A stretch of 64,000 bases of DNA from Sphingomonas radiodurans (GTDB lineage Bacteria; Pseudomonadota; Alphaproteobacteria; Sphingomonadales; Sphingomonadaceae), in assembly GCF_020866845.1 (NCBI RefSeq), contig NZ_CP086594.1:1240001-1304000 (forward strand), written 5' to 3'. Positions 9,557-17,684 of this stretch are shown here, piece by piece (the stretch's first letter is position 1; each line of letters begins with the position of its first letter). A model generated the notes under the pieces. The model worked only from the letters and a program-made list of their open reading frames with translations. It searched no databases and was not told the DNA's origin. A program made the translations under genes and the position numbers.

Positions 9557-10437
9557 AGCTCGACACGCTGGTCGGAGAACCATGGGGCGATTACGGCCTC
9601 GTCGATTGCGGACATGGACGAAAGCTCGAACGCTACGGCGACTATCGCTTCATCCGCCCCGAACCGCAGGCCTTGTGGGCGCCGGCGCACGCCGATTGGC
9701 AAGCACACGGCGAGTTCATCCCGGGCAGCGACGAGGATGGCGGCGGCCAATGGCATTATAATCGCTCCACCCCGCGCGACGGTTGGCCGCTTAGCTGGGG
9801 CATCGGCGCCGAGGCGGTGCGCTTCACCGCGCAGACCACCCCCTTCCGCCACCTGGGCTTCTTCCCGGACATGGCGCCGGTCTGGTCCTGGCTGCGCGAG
9901 CGGCTGAACGGCGTCGCCGAGCCCGAGGCGCTGAACCTGTTCGGCTACACCGGCGTCGGCACGCTCGCGCTCGCCGCGCACGGCGCGAAGATGGTCCATG
10001 TCGATGCCTCGAAGAAGTCGGTCGAAGCGGCGCGCGGCAATGCGCGGCTGTCGGATCTCGCCGATCGCCCGGTCCGCTGGATCGTCGAGGACGCCGCCAA
10101 ATTCGTCGCGCGCGAGGTCCGCCGCGGGCGGCGCTACGATGCGATCCTGCTCGATCCGCCCAAATACGGCCGCGGCCCCGATGGCGAGATCTGGCGCCTC
10201 GAAGAGCATCTGCCGGCACTGATCGCCGATTGCCGCCAGCTGCTCGACGCGAATTCGCGCGCGCTGTTTCTAACCGTCTATGCCGTGCGCATGTCCGCAC
10301 TGGCGATCGGCGAGATGCTCCGCCAGGCGTTCTCCGATCTGCCCGGCACGGTCGAGGCGGGCGAACTCGGCGTGCGCGAAGAAGCCCGCGGGCTGGTGCT
10401 GCCAACCGCGATCTGGGCGCGCTGGTCGAACGACTGA
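9553..10437 (+). CDS. Class I SAM-dependent methyltransferase (RlmI/RlmK-like, COG1092 type)
   Basis: A 294-residue Rossmann-fold methyltransferase resembling the catalytic part of 23S rRNA (cytosine-C5) methyltransferases. The SAM-binding motif is LNLFGYTGVGTLALAAHGA, followed by VHVDASKKSVE and the catalytic-site-like motif AILLDPPKYGRGP. The PUA-type RNA-binding domain of RlmI is missing, as the N-terminus is short, so the true substrate is uncertain. The ATG overlaps the epimerase stop by four bases. Confidence 0.8.
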   Translation: MKLDTLVGEPWGDYGLVDCGHGRKLERYGDYRFIRPEPQALWAPAHADWQAHGEFIPGSDEDGGGQWHYNRSTPRDGWPLSWGIGAEAVRFTAQTTPFRHLGFFPDMAPVWSWLRERLNGVAEPEALNLFGYTGVGTLALAAHGAKMVHVDASKKSVEAARGNARLSDLADRPVRWIVEDAAKFVAREVRRGRRYDAILLDPPKYGRGPDGEIWRLEEHLPALIADCRQLLDANSRALFLTVYAVRMSALAIGEMLRQAFSDLPGTVEAGELGVREEARGLVLPTAIWARWSND

Positions 10438-10459
10438 AACGTGATGACTTGATTTCAGA

Positions 10460-10573
10460 CCGTTCGTGCTGAGGAGGCATTGAGCTTGTCGAAATGCCGT
10501 CTCGAAGCACATGGCGGGGCGTGCCCTGCGAGACGAGGCTTCGACAAGCTCAACCCCTCCTCAGGGCGAACGG
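10460..10573. repeat. Palindromic intergenic repeat, family 1 (full unit)
   Basis: Same left arm as at 8556 (ccgttcgtgctgaggaggca, gcttgtcgaaatgccgtc), centre with cgaagcacatg and cgagacgagg, and right arm ttcgacaagctcaacccc then tcctcagggcgaacgg. Both arms are complete, so it folds into a long hairpin. It lies between the convergent methyltransferase and rpmB genes. Confidence 0.88.
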
Positions 10574-10613
10574 AAGTGTTCAAGCTCAAGTCGTCACGCG
10601 CTAAACGCAAGAA

Positions 10614-10642
10614 GGCCCGCCGCTCGATCCGAGCGGCAGGCC
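10614..10642 (-). terminator. Terminator of rpmB
   Basis: Downstream of rpmB on the minus strand, GGCCTGCCGCTCG pairs with CGAGCGGCGGGCC (one mismatch) around a five-base loop, followed by TTCTT. This is a typical intrinsic terminator with a modest T-run. It lies 24 bases beyond the stop codon of rpmB. Confidence 0.75.
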
Positions 10643-10666
10643 ATTCAACACCGGCAACCGCCAGTC

Positions 10667-10963
10667 TTAAGCAGCGACGGCAGTCGCCAGCTTCTTCACG
10701 ACATCGCGCTTCAGGCGGCGCGCGCGCAGCGACAGCTTCTCGTCGCCCGTCTTGACCAGCCAGTTATCCAGCCCGCCGTTATGCTCCACCGAGCGCAGCC
10801 CGTGGGTCGAAACGCGCAGTCGCACGCTCTTTTCGAGCGAATCGGAGATCAGCGTCACGTTCTGCAAATTGGGCAGGAAGGTACGCTTGGTCTTGTTGTT
10901 GGCGTGGGACACATTGTGTCCAACCTGCCGACCCTTGCCGGTCAGCTCGCAAATGCGCGACAT
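10667..10963 (-). CDS. rpmB: 50S ribosomal protein L28
   Basis: A 98-residue protein beginning [11 protein letters not shown] with the L28 signatures [13 protein letters not shown] and [12 protein letters not shown]. It belongs to the large ribosomal subunit. The gene is monocistronic here, unlike the rpmB-rpmG pair of enterobacteria; it has its own terminator and a candidate promoter at 11006-11033. It diverges from a small membrane-protein gene. Confidence 0.97.
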   Translation of the reverse strand: MSRICELTGKGRQVGHNVSHANNKTKRTFLPNLQNVTLISDSLEKSVRLRVSTHGLRSVEHNGGLDNWLVKTGDEKLSLRARRLKRDVVKKLATAVAA

Positions 10964-11005
10964 GGTTCAGATCCTGAGTTTCGGGGTAGCCCGGAAAGTC
11001 GGCGC

Positions 11006-11033
11006 GAGTAACCGGCGCGTGCCCGTTCGTCAA
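11006..11033 (-). promoter_or_regulatory. Candidate housekeeping promoter of rpmB
   Basis: On the minus strand TTGACG (11033-11028) and TTACTC (11011-11006) are separated by 16 bases. The first hexamer is close to consensus and the second is weak. The position, about 40 bases before the rpmB start, is suitable. Inference from pattern only. Confidence 0.35.
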
Positions 11034-11050
11034 GCTTGGAGCCGCTGCAA

Positions 11051-11064
11051 CTTATCTAGATAAG
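11051..11064. promoter_or_regulatory. Perfect 14-base palindrome CTTATCTAGATAAG, possible operator
   Basis: CTTATCTAGATAAG is its own reverse complement. It is an AT-rich island in a GC-rich background, placed between the divergent rpmB and the small membrane protein gene (11104), 88 bases upstream of the first and 40 upstream of the second. A dimeric repressor or activator site is plausible; no cognate regulator is encoded beside it. Confidence 0.35.
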
Positions 11065-11103
11065 GAGCGCTGTTCCGGTAGCGAATCGGTTGGAGACCTT
11101 ACA

Positions 11104-11343
11104 ATGCGCGCTTTGCTCGTTCTCGTCGGCATTGCCGCCCTAGTGATTCTCGCAGGGATGGCGACCGGCTTCATCAACATCGATCAGACGCAGACCGCGC
11201 AATTGCCCCGGCTCGAAGGCGGTCAGGCGCCCGAGTTCAAGGCGGACGTCGGCCGGATCGATGTCGGCACCGAGACCAAGACGGTCGAGGTCCCTCGGAT
11301 CCAGCTGCAGAAGCCCGAAGCCCAGCCGACGCCTGCACAATAA
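11104..11343 (+). CDS. Small single-span membrane protein of unknown function
   Basis: A 79-residue protein with one N-terminal hydrophobic segment (residues 3-24) that could be a membrane anchor or uncleaved signal, then a soluble tail rich in Glu, Gln, Pro and Thr that ends in PEAQPTPAQ. I do not recognise a family. It starts after GGAGACCTTACA-ATG and is followed at 47 bases by tadA on the same strand. The AT-rich palindrome at 11051 lies in its upstream region. Confidence 0.7.
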   Translation: MRALLVLVGIAALVILAGMATGFINIDQTQTAQLPRLEGGQAPEFKADVGRIDVGTETKTVEVPRIQLQKPEAQPTPAQ

Positions 11344-11389
11344 GTGCGCCGCTAGACCGGAGAGCATCCGCGGCGCTAGGACGCCGCCG

Positions 11390-11839
11390 ATGTTCCCGCT
11401 CCCCGCCCCCATGCGCGCGGCGCTGGATGCCGCGCATGAGGCGGCAGCGGCCGGAGAAGTGCCGGTCGGCGCTGTCGTGATGCGGGAGGGCGCAATCGTC
11501 GCGGTCGCGGGCAACGCCCCGCGTCGCCTGCAAGACCCCACCGCGCACGCCGAGATCCGCGCGATCCGCGCCGCCGCGCAAGCGCTCGGCCGTGATCGAC
11601 TCGAGGACTGCGACCTGTGGGTCACGCTCGAGCCCTGCGCGATGTGTGCCGGCGCGATCGCCCATGCCCGGATCGCGCGTCTCTATTACGGCGCGTTGGA
11701 CCCAAAGGGCGGCGCGGTCGAACACGGCCCGCGCTTCTTCGCGCAGCCGACCTGCCATCACCGCCCGGAAATCTATTCCGGCATCGGCGATGGCGAAGCG
11801 GCCGACTTGCTGCGCGGCTTCTTCGCCGCGCGGCGATGA
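11390..11839 (+). CDS. tadA: tRNA-specific adenosine deaminase
   Basis: Deaminates adenosine-34 to inosine in the anticodon of tRNA-Arg(ACG), an essential wobble modification. The zinc site is complete: HAE (H53, E55 as proton shuttle) and PCAMC (C83, C86). Length 149 is typical. ATG at 11390 is chosen because AGGAC lies upstream; ATG at 11411 is an alternative that would lose seven residues. The gene is tail-to-tail with the OmpA-family gene, only six bases apart. Confidence 0.93.
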   Translation: MFPLPAPMRAALDAAHEAAAAGEVPVGAVVMREGAIVAVAGNAPRRLQDPTAHAEIRAIRAAAQALGRDRLEDCDLWVTLEPCAMCAGAIAHARIARLYYGALDPKGGAVEHGPRFFAQPTCHHRPEIYSGIGDGEAADLLRGFFAARR

Positions 11840-11845
11840 GTGGCG

Positions 11846-12523
11846 TTACCCCACTTCGCTTTGCGAAATCGGCACGATCTTGATCTCCACGCGTCGATTG
11901 GCCGCGCGGCCTTCCTCGGTCTCGTTGGTCTCGATCGGCTGTGTCTCGCCGAAGCCGCGCGTGCCGATCCGTGCGCTCTGCACGCCGCGGGTCGATAGAT
12001 AATCCGCCACCGATCGCGCGCGCTGTTCGGAGAGCCCCTGGTTGTACGAATCGCTGCCCGTCGAATCGGTATGGCCGTACACGTCGACATAGGTGCGGTT
12101 ATACTCGCCCAGCACACCCGCCACCTGGTCCAGCGTGCGCTGGAACTGCGGCTGAACCGTTGCCGAATTGTACGCGAAGTTGATCCCGCTCGGGATGTTG
12201 AGCAGCAGGTCGTCGCCCTGGCGGATCACCTGCACGTCGGTGCCGGCGGTGCGCGCCCGCAGGTCGCGCTCCTGCTTGTCCATGTACGCACCGATGCCAG
12301 CACCCGCGATGCCGCCGATCCCGGCGCCGACGATCTTCTCGGTCCGATCGCGCCGCCCGCCGACGAGATCGCCCAGCAGATATCCGCCCAGCGCGCCGCC
12401 GATGCCGCCGATCGCCGCCTTCGAAATGCGCTGCTCGCCGGTCACCGGATCGGTGGTGCAGGCGGCGGTGGTGACGAGCGTGCCACCGGCGATGGCCGCG
12501 ATGAGCGCAGATTTAATCCGCAT
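11846..12523 (-). CDS. OmpA-family lipoprotein with glycine-zipper region
   Basis: A 225-residue outer-membrane lipoprotein. The signal peptide ends in a lipobox with C22 (TTAAC). Residues about 40-85 form glycine-zipper repeats (GGIGGALGGYLLG, GAGIGGIAGAGIGAY) that may insert in the membrane, and the C-terminal half is an OmpA/Pal peptidoglycan-binding domain (VDVYGHTDSTGSDSYNQ; NRRVEIKI). This is the YiaD-like arrangement. The ATG at 12523 has GGGGA upstream. An EcfG-type promoter motif lies 36-60 bases upstream, suggesting general-stress control. Confidence 0.88.
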   Translation of the reverse strand: MRIKSALIAAIAGGTLVTTAACTTDPVTGEQRISKAAIGGIGGALGGYLLGDLVGGRRDRTEKIVGAGIGGIAGAGIGAYMDKQERDLRARTAGTDVQVIRQGDDLLLNIPSGINFAYNSATVQPQFQRTLDQVAGVLGEYNRTYVDVYGHTDSTGSDSYNQGLSEQRARSVADYLSTRGVQSARIGTRGFGETQPIETNETEEGRAANRRVEIKIVPISQSEVG

Positions 12524-12558
12524 CGAGAAGTCCCCTGTTCTGTTCATTCAGACCTGAA

Positions 12559-12583
12559 AACCGGCCCTGATGAAGGTTGTTCC
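12559..12583 (-). promoter_or_regulatory. Candidate EcfG (general stress sigma factor) promoter of the OmpA lipoprotein gene
   Basis: On the minus strand GGAAC (12583-12579) is followed after 16 bases by GGTT (12562-12559). The alphaproteobacterial EcfG consensus is GGAAC, 16-17 bases, CGTT, so only one base differs. The predicted transcript would start about 30 bases before the ATG at 12523. Confidence 0.55.
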
Positions 12584-12656
12584 GCATCCGTGCTGAACCA
12601 CCGATGACGCAGATGGTTGTCGGCGGACCGGTTTCCCGCCAATAGAGCCTCACATC

Positions 12657-13952
12657 ATGCTTCCGCCGTTCCCCTGGATCGACGTCCTCATCATCCTCGC
12701 GCTCGTGGCGTTGAATGGCGTCTTCGCGATGAGCGAACTCGCCATCGTCTCCGCGCGCCGGGCGCGGCTGGAGGCGATGGCGCGCAACAACCATCGTGGC
12801 GCCCGCGCTGCGCTGACGCTCGCGTCCGATCCCGGCAAGTTCCTCTCGACCGTCCAGATCGGCATTACGCTGATCGGCGTCATCAACGGCGCCTATTCGG
12901 GCGCGAGCCTCGGCACGCCGACCGCGGCGCGCATCGCCGCGCTGGGGGTGCCGGCGACACTGGCCGACAACATCGGCTTTGCGGTCGTCATCGGCCTCAC
13001 TACCTATGCCTCGCTGATCATCGGCGAGCTCGTTCCGAAGCAGTTCGCGCTACGCAAACCCGAGCCGATCGCCGCCTGGATCGCGCTGCCGATGACTTAC
13101 CTGGCCGTCGCGACGCGCCCGATCGTCTGGGTGCTCGATGCATCGAGCGCATTGATCTTCCGCTTGCTTCGGCTGAACCGCGAATCGGAAGAACATGTGA
13201 CGGCGGAGGAGCTGCACATGATCGTCGCGGAGGCCTCGAAGTCGGGCATTATTGAGGAGCATGAACGCTCGATCATCTCGGGCGTCGTCCGCCTAGCCGA
13301 TCGGCCGGTACGCGAGGTGATGACGCCGCGTACCGAAGTCGAATGGCTCGATTCGGCGCTCGACGATGCCGCGATCCGCGCCAAGATCCTCGCCTCGGCG
13401 CACAGCCGCCTGCCGGTCGCGCAGGGATCGATCGACGCGGTGATCGGCGTCGTCCAGGCACGCGATCTGGCCCGCGCCCTCGCCCGGGGCGAGGTGCTCG
13501 ATCTCAAGCAGCTCGTGCGCAAGGCGCCTGTTATCATCGACCAGATCGATGCGATGGACGCGCTCGTCGCGTTGCGCTCCGCCGACGTGCCGATGGCGCT
13601 GATCCACGACGAATACGGCCATTTCGAAGGCATCGTGACGCCCGCCAACCTGCTCGCCGCGATCGCCGGCGAGTTTGCGTCCGATTCGGAGCCGGGCGAC
13701 GGCCCCAATGTGGTCGAGCGCGACGATGGCTCGCTGCTCGTCGCCGGCACGATGGCGGCCGACGCGCTGGCCGAGCGGCTCGGCATCGATCTGCCCGGCG
13801 ACCGCGATTATGCCACCGTCGCCGGCCTCGCGCTCGCGGTGTTCCGCCACTTGCCGGGCGAAGGCGAAAGCTTCGTCGAACAGGGCTGGAAGTTCGAAGT
13901 GGTCGACCTCGACGGCCGCCGCATCGACAAGCTGCTGGTCAGCGCGGCGTAA
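12657..13952 (+). CDS. CNNM/CorC-type hemolysin family transporter
   Basis: A 431-residue inner-membrane protein linked in this family to magnesium or cobalt export. Order of domains: DUF21/CNNM membrane domain (about 1-195, several helices including the MSELAIVSARRARLE motif), a pair of CBS domains (about 205-325, starting PVREVMTPRTEV), and a C-terminal CorC_HlyC domain (about 345-430). The hemolysin name is historical. It is divergent from the OmpA gene with 133 bases between and ends just before a family 3 repeat. Confidence 0.88.
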   Translation: MLPPFPWIDVLIILALVALNGVFAMSELAIVSARRARLEAMARNNHRGARAALTLASDPGKFLSTVQIGITLIGVINGAYSGASLGTPTAARIAALGVPATLADNIGFAVVIGLTTYASLIIGELVPKQFALRKPEPIAAWIALPMTYLAVATRPIVWVLDASSALIFRLLRLNRESEEHVTAEELHMIVAEASKSGIIEEHERSIISGVVRLADRPVREVMTPRTEVEWLDSALDDAAIRAKILASAHSRLPVAQGSIDAVIGVVQARDLARALARGEVLDLKQLVRKAPVIIDQIDAMDALVALRSADVPMALIHDEYGHFEGIVTPANLLAAIAGEFASDSEPGDGPNVVERDDGSLLVAGTMAADALAERLGIDLPGDRDYATVAGLALAVFRHLPGEGESFVEQGWKFEVVDLDGRRIDKLLVSAA

Positions 13953-13965
13953 ACTTCTCCTTCTT

Positions 13966-14066
13966 CCCCCCTCCCGCTTGCGGGAGGGGTCGGGGGAGGA
14001 CCTGTCAGCTAGTACACCGCCCCCGTTACATTCCCTCCCCTAACCCCTCCGGCAATCGGGAGGGCG
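13966..14066. repeat. Palindromic intergenic repeat, family 3 (CTCCC type)
   Basis: Two GC-rich hairpins: cccctcccgcttgcgggagggg at the left and cctccggcaatcgggagg at the right, with a looser centre. It begins 14 bases after the CorC-like gene's stop and may act as a terminator. Related units lie at 42233 and 63631. Confidence 0.7.
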
Positions 14067-14104
14067 AAAAGAACACGCACCCCCTATCCCATTCACCTCC
14101 CATT

Positions 14105-14122
14105 ATGTCATGGAACTGTAAC
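14105..14122 (+). promoter_or_regulatory. PhoB-box-like site upstream of the alpha/beta hydrolase gene
   Basis: ATGTCAT and CTGTAAC are separated by GGAA, giving two direct 7-base half-sites at 11-base spacing, the geometry of a PhoB box (CTGTCAT-N4-CTGTCAC). One base differs from consensus in each half. The site ends 53 bases before the start codon at 14176, a place where PhoB normally replaces the -35 element. No clear -10 is visible downstream. Confidence 0.5.
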
Positions 14123-14175
14123 GCGGCCCAATGCGCTTGGCCCGTTCGCGCCCGCGCGCCGACACAGGACCATGA

Positions 14176-14889
14176 ATGACCGCCTACGCCTTACCCGTTC
14201 CCGCCTCCCGCCCCCGCAACTGGGCCGTAGAACCAGCCCGCTCGATCGCCGGCATCGTGTCACTCGTCGGCGCACGCCACAGCCTCCTCGCCGCGCCCAA
14301 GGGTGACGGCCGCACCGTCGTCACGCTGCCCGGCCTGTTCACCGGCGATCGTTCGATGTTTCCGATGCGGCGCTATCTCACGTGGCTCGGCTATCACGCC
14401 GAAGGCTGGGGGCTCGGCGCAAACTTCGGCGCGCGCACGATTGGCTCCGACTGCGAGAAGCTGTTCGCCCGGCTCGAAACGCTCGTCGCCGAGACCGGCC
14501 CGGTCACGCTGGTCGGCGTCAGCCTCGGCGGGATCATCGCGCGGCTCGCGGCACACCGCCGCCCCGATCTGGTGCGCGAAGTGATCACGATCGCCGCGCC
14601 CTACGCCGGCGATCCGCGCGCCACCAATGTCTGGCGACTGTTCGAATGGATGACCGGTGAGCGGATCGACGGCCCCGCCGTGCAGGATCGGCTCCGCGAA
14701 ATCGCCCGCCCCCTGCCCGTCCCCGCCACCGCGATCTGGAGCGCGACCGACGGCATCGTCAACGGCCTGATCTGCCACGCCCCCGGCGAGCCTGGCTGCC
14801 GCTCGGTCGAAGTCGTCTCCAGCCACATGGGCGTCCAGCACCGCCCGCAAGTGATGCTCCAGGTGGCGAAAACACTGGCCGGGCGGTAA
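14176..14889 (+). CDS. Alpha/beta hydrolase (lipase/esterase-like)
   Basis: A 237-residue serine hydrolase. The nucleophile elbow is GVSLGG (S116); the acid is likely the aspartate in SATDGIVNG and the base the histidine in SSHMGV. An LPGLFTGD stretch near residue 51 forms the oxyanion-hole strand. No signal peptide is visible. The substrate is unknown; the PhoB-box-like site upstream suggests a possible link to phosphate or phospholipid turnover. ATG at 14176 has AGGA seven bases upstream. Confidence 0.75.
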   Translation: MTAYALPVPASRPRNWAVEPARSIAGIVSLVGARHSLLAAPKGDGRTVVTLPGLFTGDRSMFPMRRYLTWLGYHAEGWGLGANFGARTIGSDCEKLFARLETLVAETGPVTLVGVSLGGIIARLAAHRRPDLVREVITIAAPYAGDPRATNVWRLFEWMTGERIDGPAVQDRLREIARPLPVPATAIWSATDGIVNGLICHAPGEPGCRSVEVVSSHMGVQHRPQVMLQVAKTLAGR

Positions 14890-14899
14890 CCCCTAAACT

Positions 14900-14981
14900 G
14901 TCATCCCGGCCTTGAGCCGGGATCCCGCTTCTTCTTTACCGCCTCGGCAGCGAGACCCCGGATCAAGTCCGGGGTGACGAA
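14900..14981. repeat. Palindromic intergenic repeat, family 2 (CGTCATCCCGG type)
   Basis: Left hairpin gtcatcccggccttgagccgggatccc and right hairpin ccccggatcaagtccggggtgacg; outer ends are complementary (gtcatcccgg, ccggggtgac). It fills the gap between the convergent hydrolase and ppc genes and probably terminates both. Confidence 0.85.
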
Positions 14982-14982
14982 G

Positions 14983-17640
14983 TCAGCCAGAATTCCGCAA
15001 CGCCGTCGCAATCGCATTGATCGACAACAGGATCCCCTCGCCGATCCGCGGGTCCTCATCCCCCGCGCGATGCCGCCGCATCAGCTCGATCTGCAACAGG
15101 TTCAGCGGCTCGATATACGGCAGCCGCAACCGGATCGACGCGTCGAGCGCCGGATGCGCCTCCAACAGCCGCGACTGGCCGGTAATCGCGAGTAGCCCGT
15201 CATGCGTCGCTTGCCACCCGTCACGGATGCGCCCGAACACGCGGCCCCCCAGCTTCTCGTCCTCGACGAGGCCCGCATAACGCTCCGCGATCCCCATATC
15301 GGATTTCGCCAGTACCATTTCCATGTTGGCGAGCGTCGCGGCGAACAGCGGCCAGCCCTGTGCCATCTCGGCGAGCAGCCCCTTTTCCTCGAACCCGGCG
15401 ATCGCTTGCCCCACGCCATACCAGCCCGGCAGCATCACGCGCGCCTGCGCCCAGCTGAACACCCAGGGGATGGCGCGCAGATCCTCGATCCGCGCCGATT
15501 TCGTCCGGCTCGCCGGGCGGCTACCGATCTTGAGCCCGGAGATCTCCGCGATCGGCGTCATCTGGCGGAAGAAGGTGCGGAACCCCTCGGTGCCGTAAAC
15601 GAGATCGCGATAGGCATGGAACGCCGCCTCGGAGAGCGTGTCCATCGCGCCGGAGAAAGTCTCGTTCTCGGCGTTCGACAGTGGCGCCGGCGACAGGCTC
15701 GCGAGCAGCGCCGCCGAGGCCATCGCCTCCAGGTTGGTCGTCGCGCTTTCGCGCGTGCCATATTTGCCCGCGATCACTTCGCCCTGTTCGGTGATGCGAA
15801 TACGGCCCTGCACCGTGCCCGGCGGCTGCGCGCGGATCGCGGCGAACGCCGATCCGCCGCCGCGCCCCACCGCACCGCCGCGGCCATGGAACAGCTGCAT
15901 GCCCACGCCCGCCGCCTCGAACACCGGCTTCAGCGCGGTCGACGCTTTCGACAGCTGCCACGTCGACGTCAGATAGCCGCCGTCCTTGTTCGAATCGGAA
16001 TAGCCGATCATCACTTCCTGATGCCCGCGCTTGCTCGCGATCGCCGCCACCTCGGGCAGCGCGAACCACGCCGTCATGATCTCGGGCGCAGCCTCGAGAT
16101 CCTCGATCGTCTCGAACAGCGGCACCGCCATCACCGCGGCACTTGGCGGATCGCCCGGCACGTACAGCCCGACTTCCTTCAGCAGCAGGTGCACTTCGAG
16201 CAGATCGCTCACCGACTTGCACATCGACACGATATATTGCCGGATGCACCCCGGCCCATACGCCGCATGCGCATCCGCCGCCGCCGCGACGATCGCCAGC
16301 TCGCCCGCGGTCTCCTCGCTATACGCGATGAAGCGGCTGGTCAGCGGCCGCGCCGTCGCCAGCTCGCGCGTGAGCAGATCGACCCGCGCCGCCTCGTCGA
16401 GGCTAGCATAATCGTCGCACACGCCCGCCGTCTTGAGCAGCTCGGCAACAACGCGCTCATGCACCGCGCTGTTCTGCCGCAAGTCGAGCGTCGCCAGATG
16501 GAAACCGAACACCTCGACCGCGCGGATCAGCCGCCCGAAGGCCCCACCGCTCGCAAGCAACCCGCGCGCCAGCGGGCGCGCGATGGTCACGAGATCCGCG
16601 CGCAACTCGTCCGGGCTGGCATAAGCCTCCGCCGGCCGCCCCGGCCGCGGCGCACGCGTGCCCGTCAGCGCTTCATAGGTCGCCGCGGTGCGCCCATAGA
16701 TCCCCGACAATGCCCGGCGATACGGCTCGTCACTCCGCGTCTCGGCATCGTCGCCGCTCGCCTCGGCCAGCGCCAGAACCGCCGCGTCGACCGGCGCATG
16801 GTTCATCGAGATCGACAATTCGGCGCCCAGCGCGTGAAGCTGGTCGAGATAGAAGCCAAGCACCGCCCCCGACGCCTTGGCGAGCGCCGCGCGCAGCGAA
16901 TCGGCGGTCACGAACGGATTCCCGTCGCGGTCGCCGCCGATCCAGCTCCCCGGCTTCAGGAACCCCGGCACGCGCGCGCCCATCGCGCGATCCCAGCGCT
17001 GATAGAGCGCCGGGATCACCGGCAGGAACACGTCGCGCAGATAGCTCAGCGCAGTCTCGACCTCGTCCGTCACATACAGCCGCTCGCGCCGCAGCACCCG
17101 CGTCTGCCACAGCAGCGCGACTTGCCGCACGATCGCCTCATCGATCAGATCGCCGTCAGGCGATGCCTCGGCCCCCGTATCGCGCAGCGCCATCAGCTCT
17201 GCGATGCGGTTGCGGTGGTCAATCATGCTCTTGCGCCGCACTTCGGTCGGGTGCGCCGTCAGCACCGGCGCGATCAGCGCGTGATCGAGCAGCTTTGCCA
17301 CCGCCGCCTTGTCGACCCCCTCGCCAGCTAGCCGCTCCAGCGCCGAGGCGACGTCCGCGCCCGCGTCCGCCGCAATCCCCTGACGGTCCTCCGCGAGGTT
17401 CGCGAGCATCGAGAACAGCATGAAGCCGCGCACGAAATCGAGCGTCTCGTCGAGCGACAGCGCATCGAGATGATGATCGACCGGCGCCCCGCCGTCGCGA
17501 TGCCGCTCCACCGAGGCCGATCGGATCGCCTCGGTCGCGGCGAACAGCCGCTCCCCGCCAAGCTCGCGGATCACGTCCCCCAGAACGCGGCCGAGATAGC
17601 GGATGTCGTCGTTGTTGGTGATCGGCGGAAGCGCGTTCAT
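14983..17640 (-). CDS. ppc: Phosphoenolpyruvate carboxylase
   Basis: Carboxylates PEP with bicarbonate to oxaloacetate, refilling the TCA cycle. The roughly 885-residue chain has the usual active-site motifs: VLTAHPTEVRRKS (catalytic His), FHGRGGAVGRGGGS (mobile loop) and a C-terminal RLPYIEPLNLLQIELMRRHR with the final NSG effector-site region. The ATG at 17640 is taken; a GTG five codons upstream (17655) is an alternative, and neither has a strong ribosome site. The gene stands alone, with a repeat at its 3' end. Confidence 0.96.
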   Translation of the reverse strand: MNALPPITNNDDIRYLGRVLGDVIRELGGERLFAATEAIRSASVERHRDGGAPVDHHLDALSLDETLDFVRGFMLFSMLANLAEDRQGIAADAGADVASALERLAGEGVDKAAVAKLLDHALIAPVLTAHPTEVRRKSMIDHRNRIAELMALRDTGAEASPDGDLIDEAIVRQVALLWQTRVLRRERLYVTDEVETALSYLRDVFLPVIPALYQRWDRAMGARVPGFLKPGSWIGGDRDGNPFVTADSLRAALAKASGAVLGFYLDQLHALGAELSISMNHAPVDAAVLALAEASGDDAETRSDEPYRRALSGIYGRTAATYEALTGTRAPRPGRPAEAYASPDELRADLVTIARPLARGLLASGGAFGRLIRAVEVFGFHLATLDLRQNSAVHERVVAELLKTAGVCDDYASLDEAARVDLLTRELATARPLTSRFIAYSEETAGELAIVAAAADAHAAYGPGCIRQYIVSMCKSVSDLLEVHLLLKEVGLYVPGDPPSAAVMAVPLFETIEDLEAAPEIMTAWFALPEVAAIASKRGHQEVMIGYSDSNKDGGYLTSTWQLSKASTALKPVFEAAGVGMQLFHGRGGAVGRGGGSAFAAIRAQPPGTVQGRIRITEQGEVIAGKYGTRESATTNLEAMASAALLASLSPAPLSNAENETFSGAMDTLSEAAFHAYRDLVYGTEGFRTFFRQMTPIAEISGLKIGSRPASRTKSARIEDLRAIPWVFSWAQARVMLPGWYGVGQAIAGFEEKGLLAEMAQGWPLFAATLANMEMVLAKSDMGIAERYAGLVEDEKLGGRVFGRIRDGWQATHDGLLAITGQSRLLEAHPALDASIRLRLPYIEPLNLLQIELMRRHRAGDEDPRIGEGILLSINAIATALRNSG

Positions 17641-17684
17641 ATCGTCATGCTGCACCGCAACAGCGCCTCGGTCAACGCGCCGAT

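Noticed and set aside
15202..17331. A 709-codon open frame on the plus strand inside ppc
   Set aside because: It is antisense to ppc, rich in Arg/His/Arg-Arg runs, has no known motifs, and such frames arise from codon bias in GC-rich genes.
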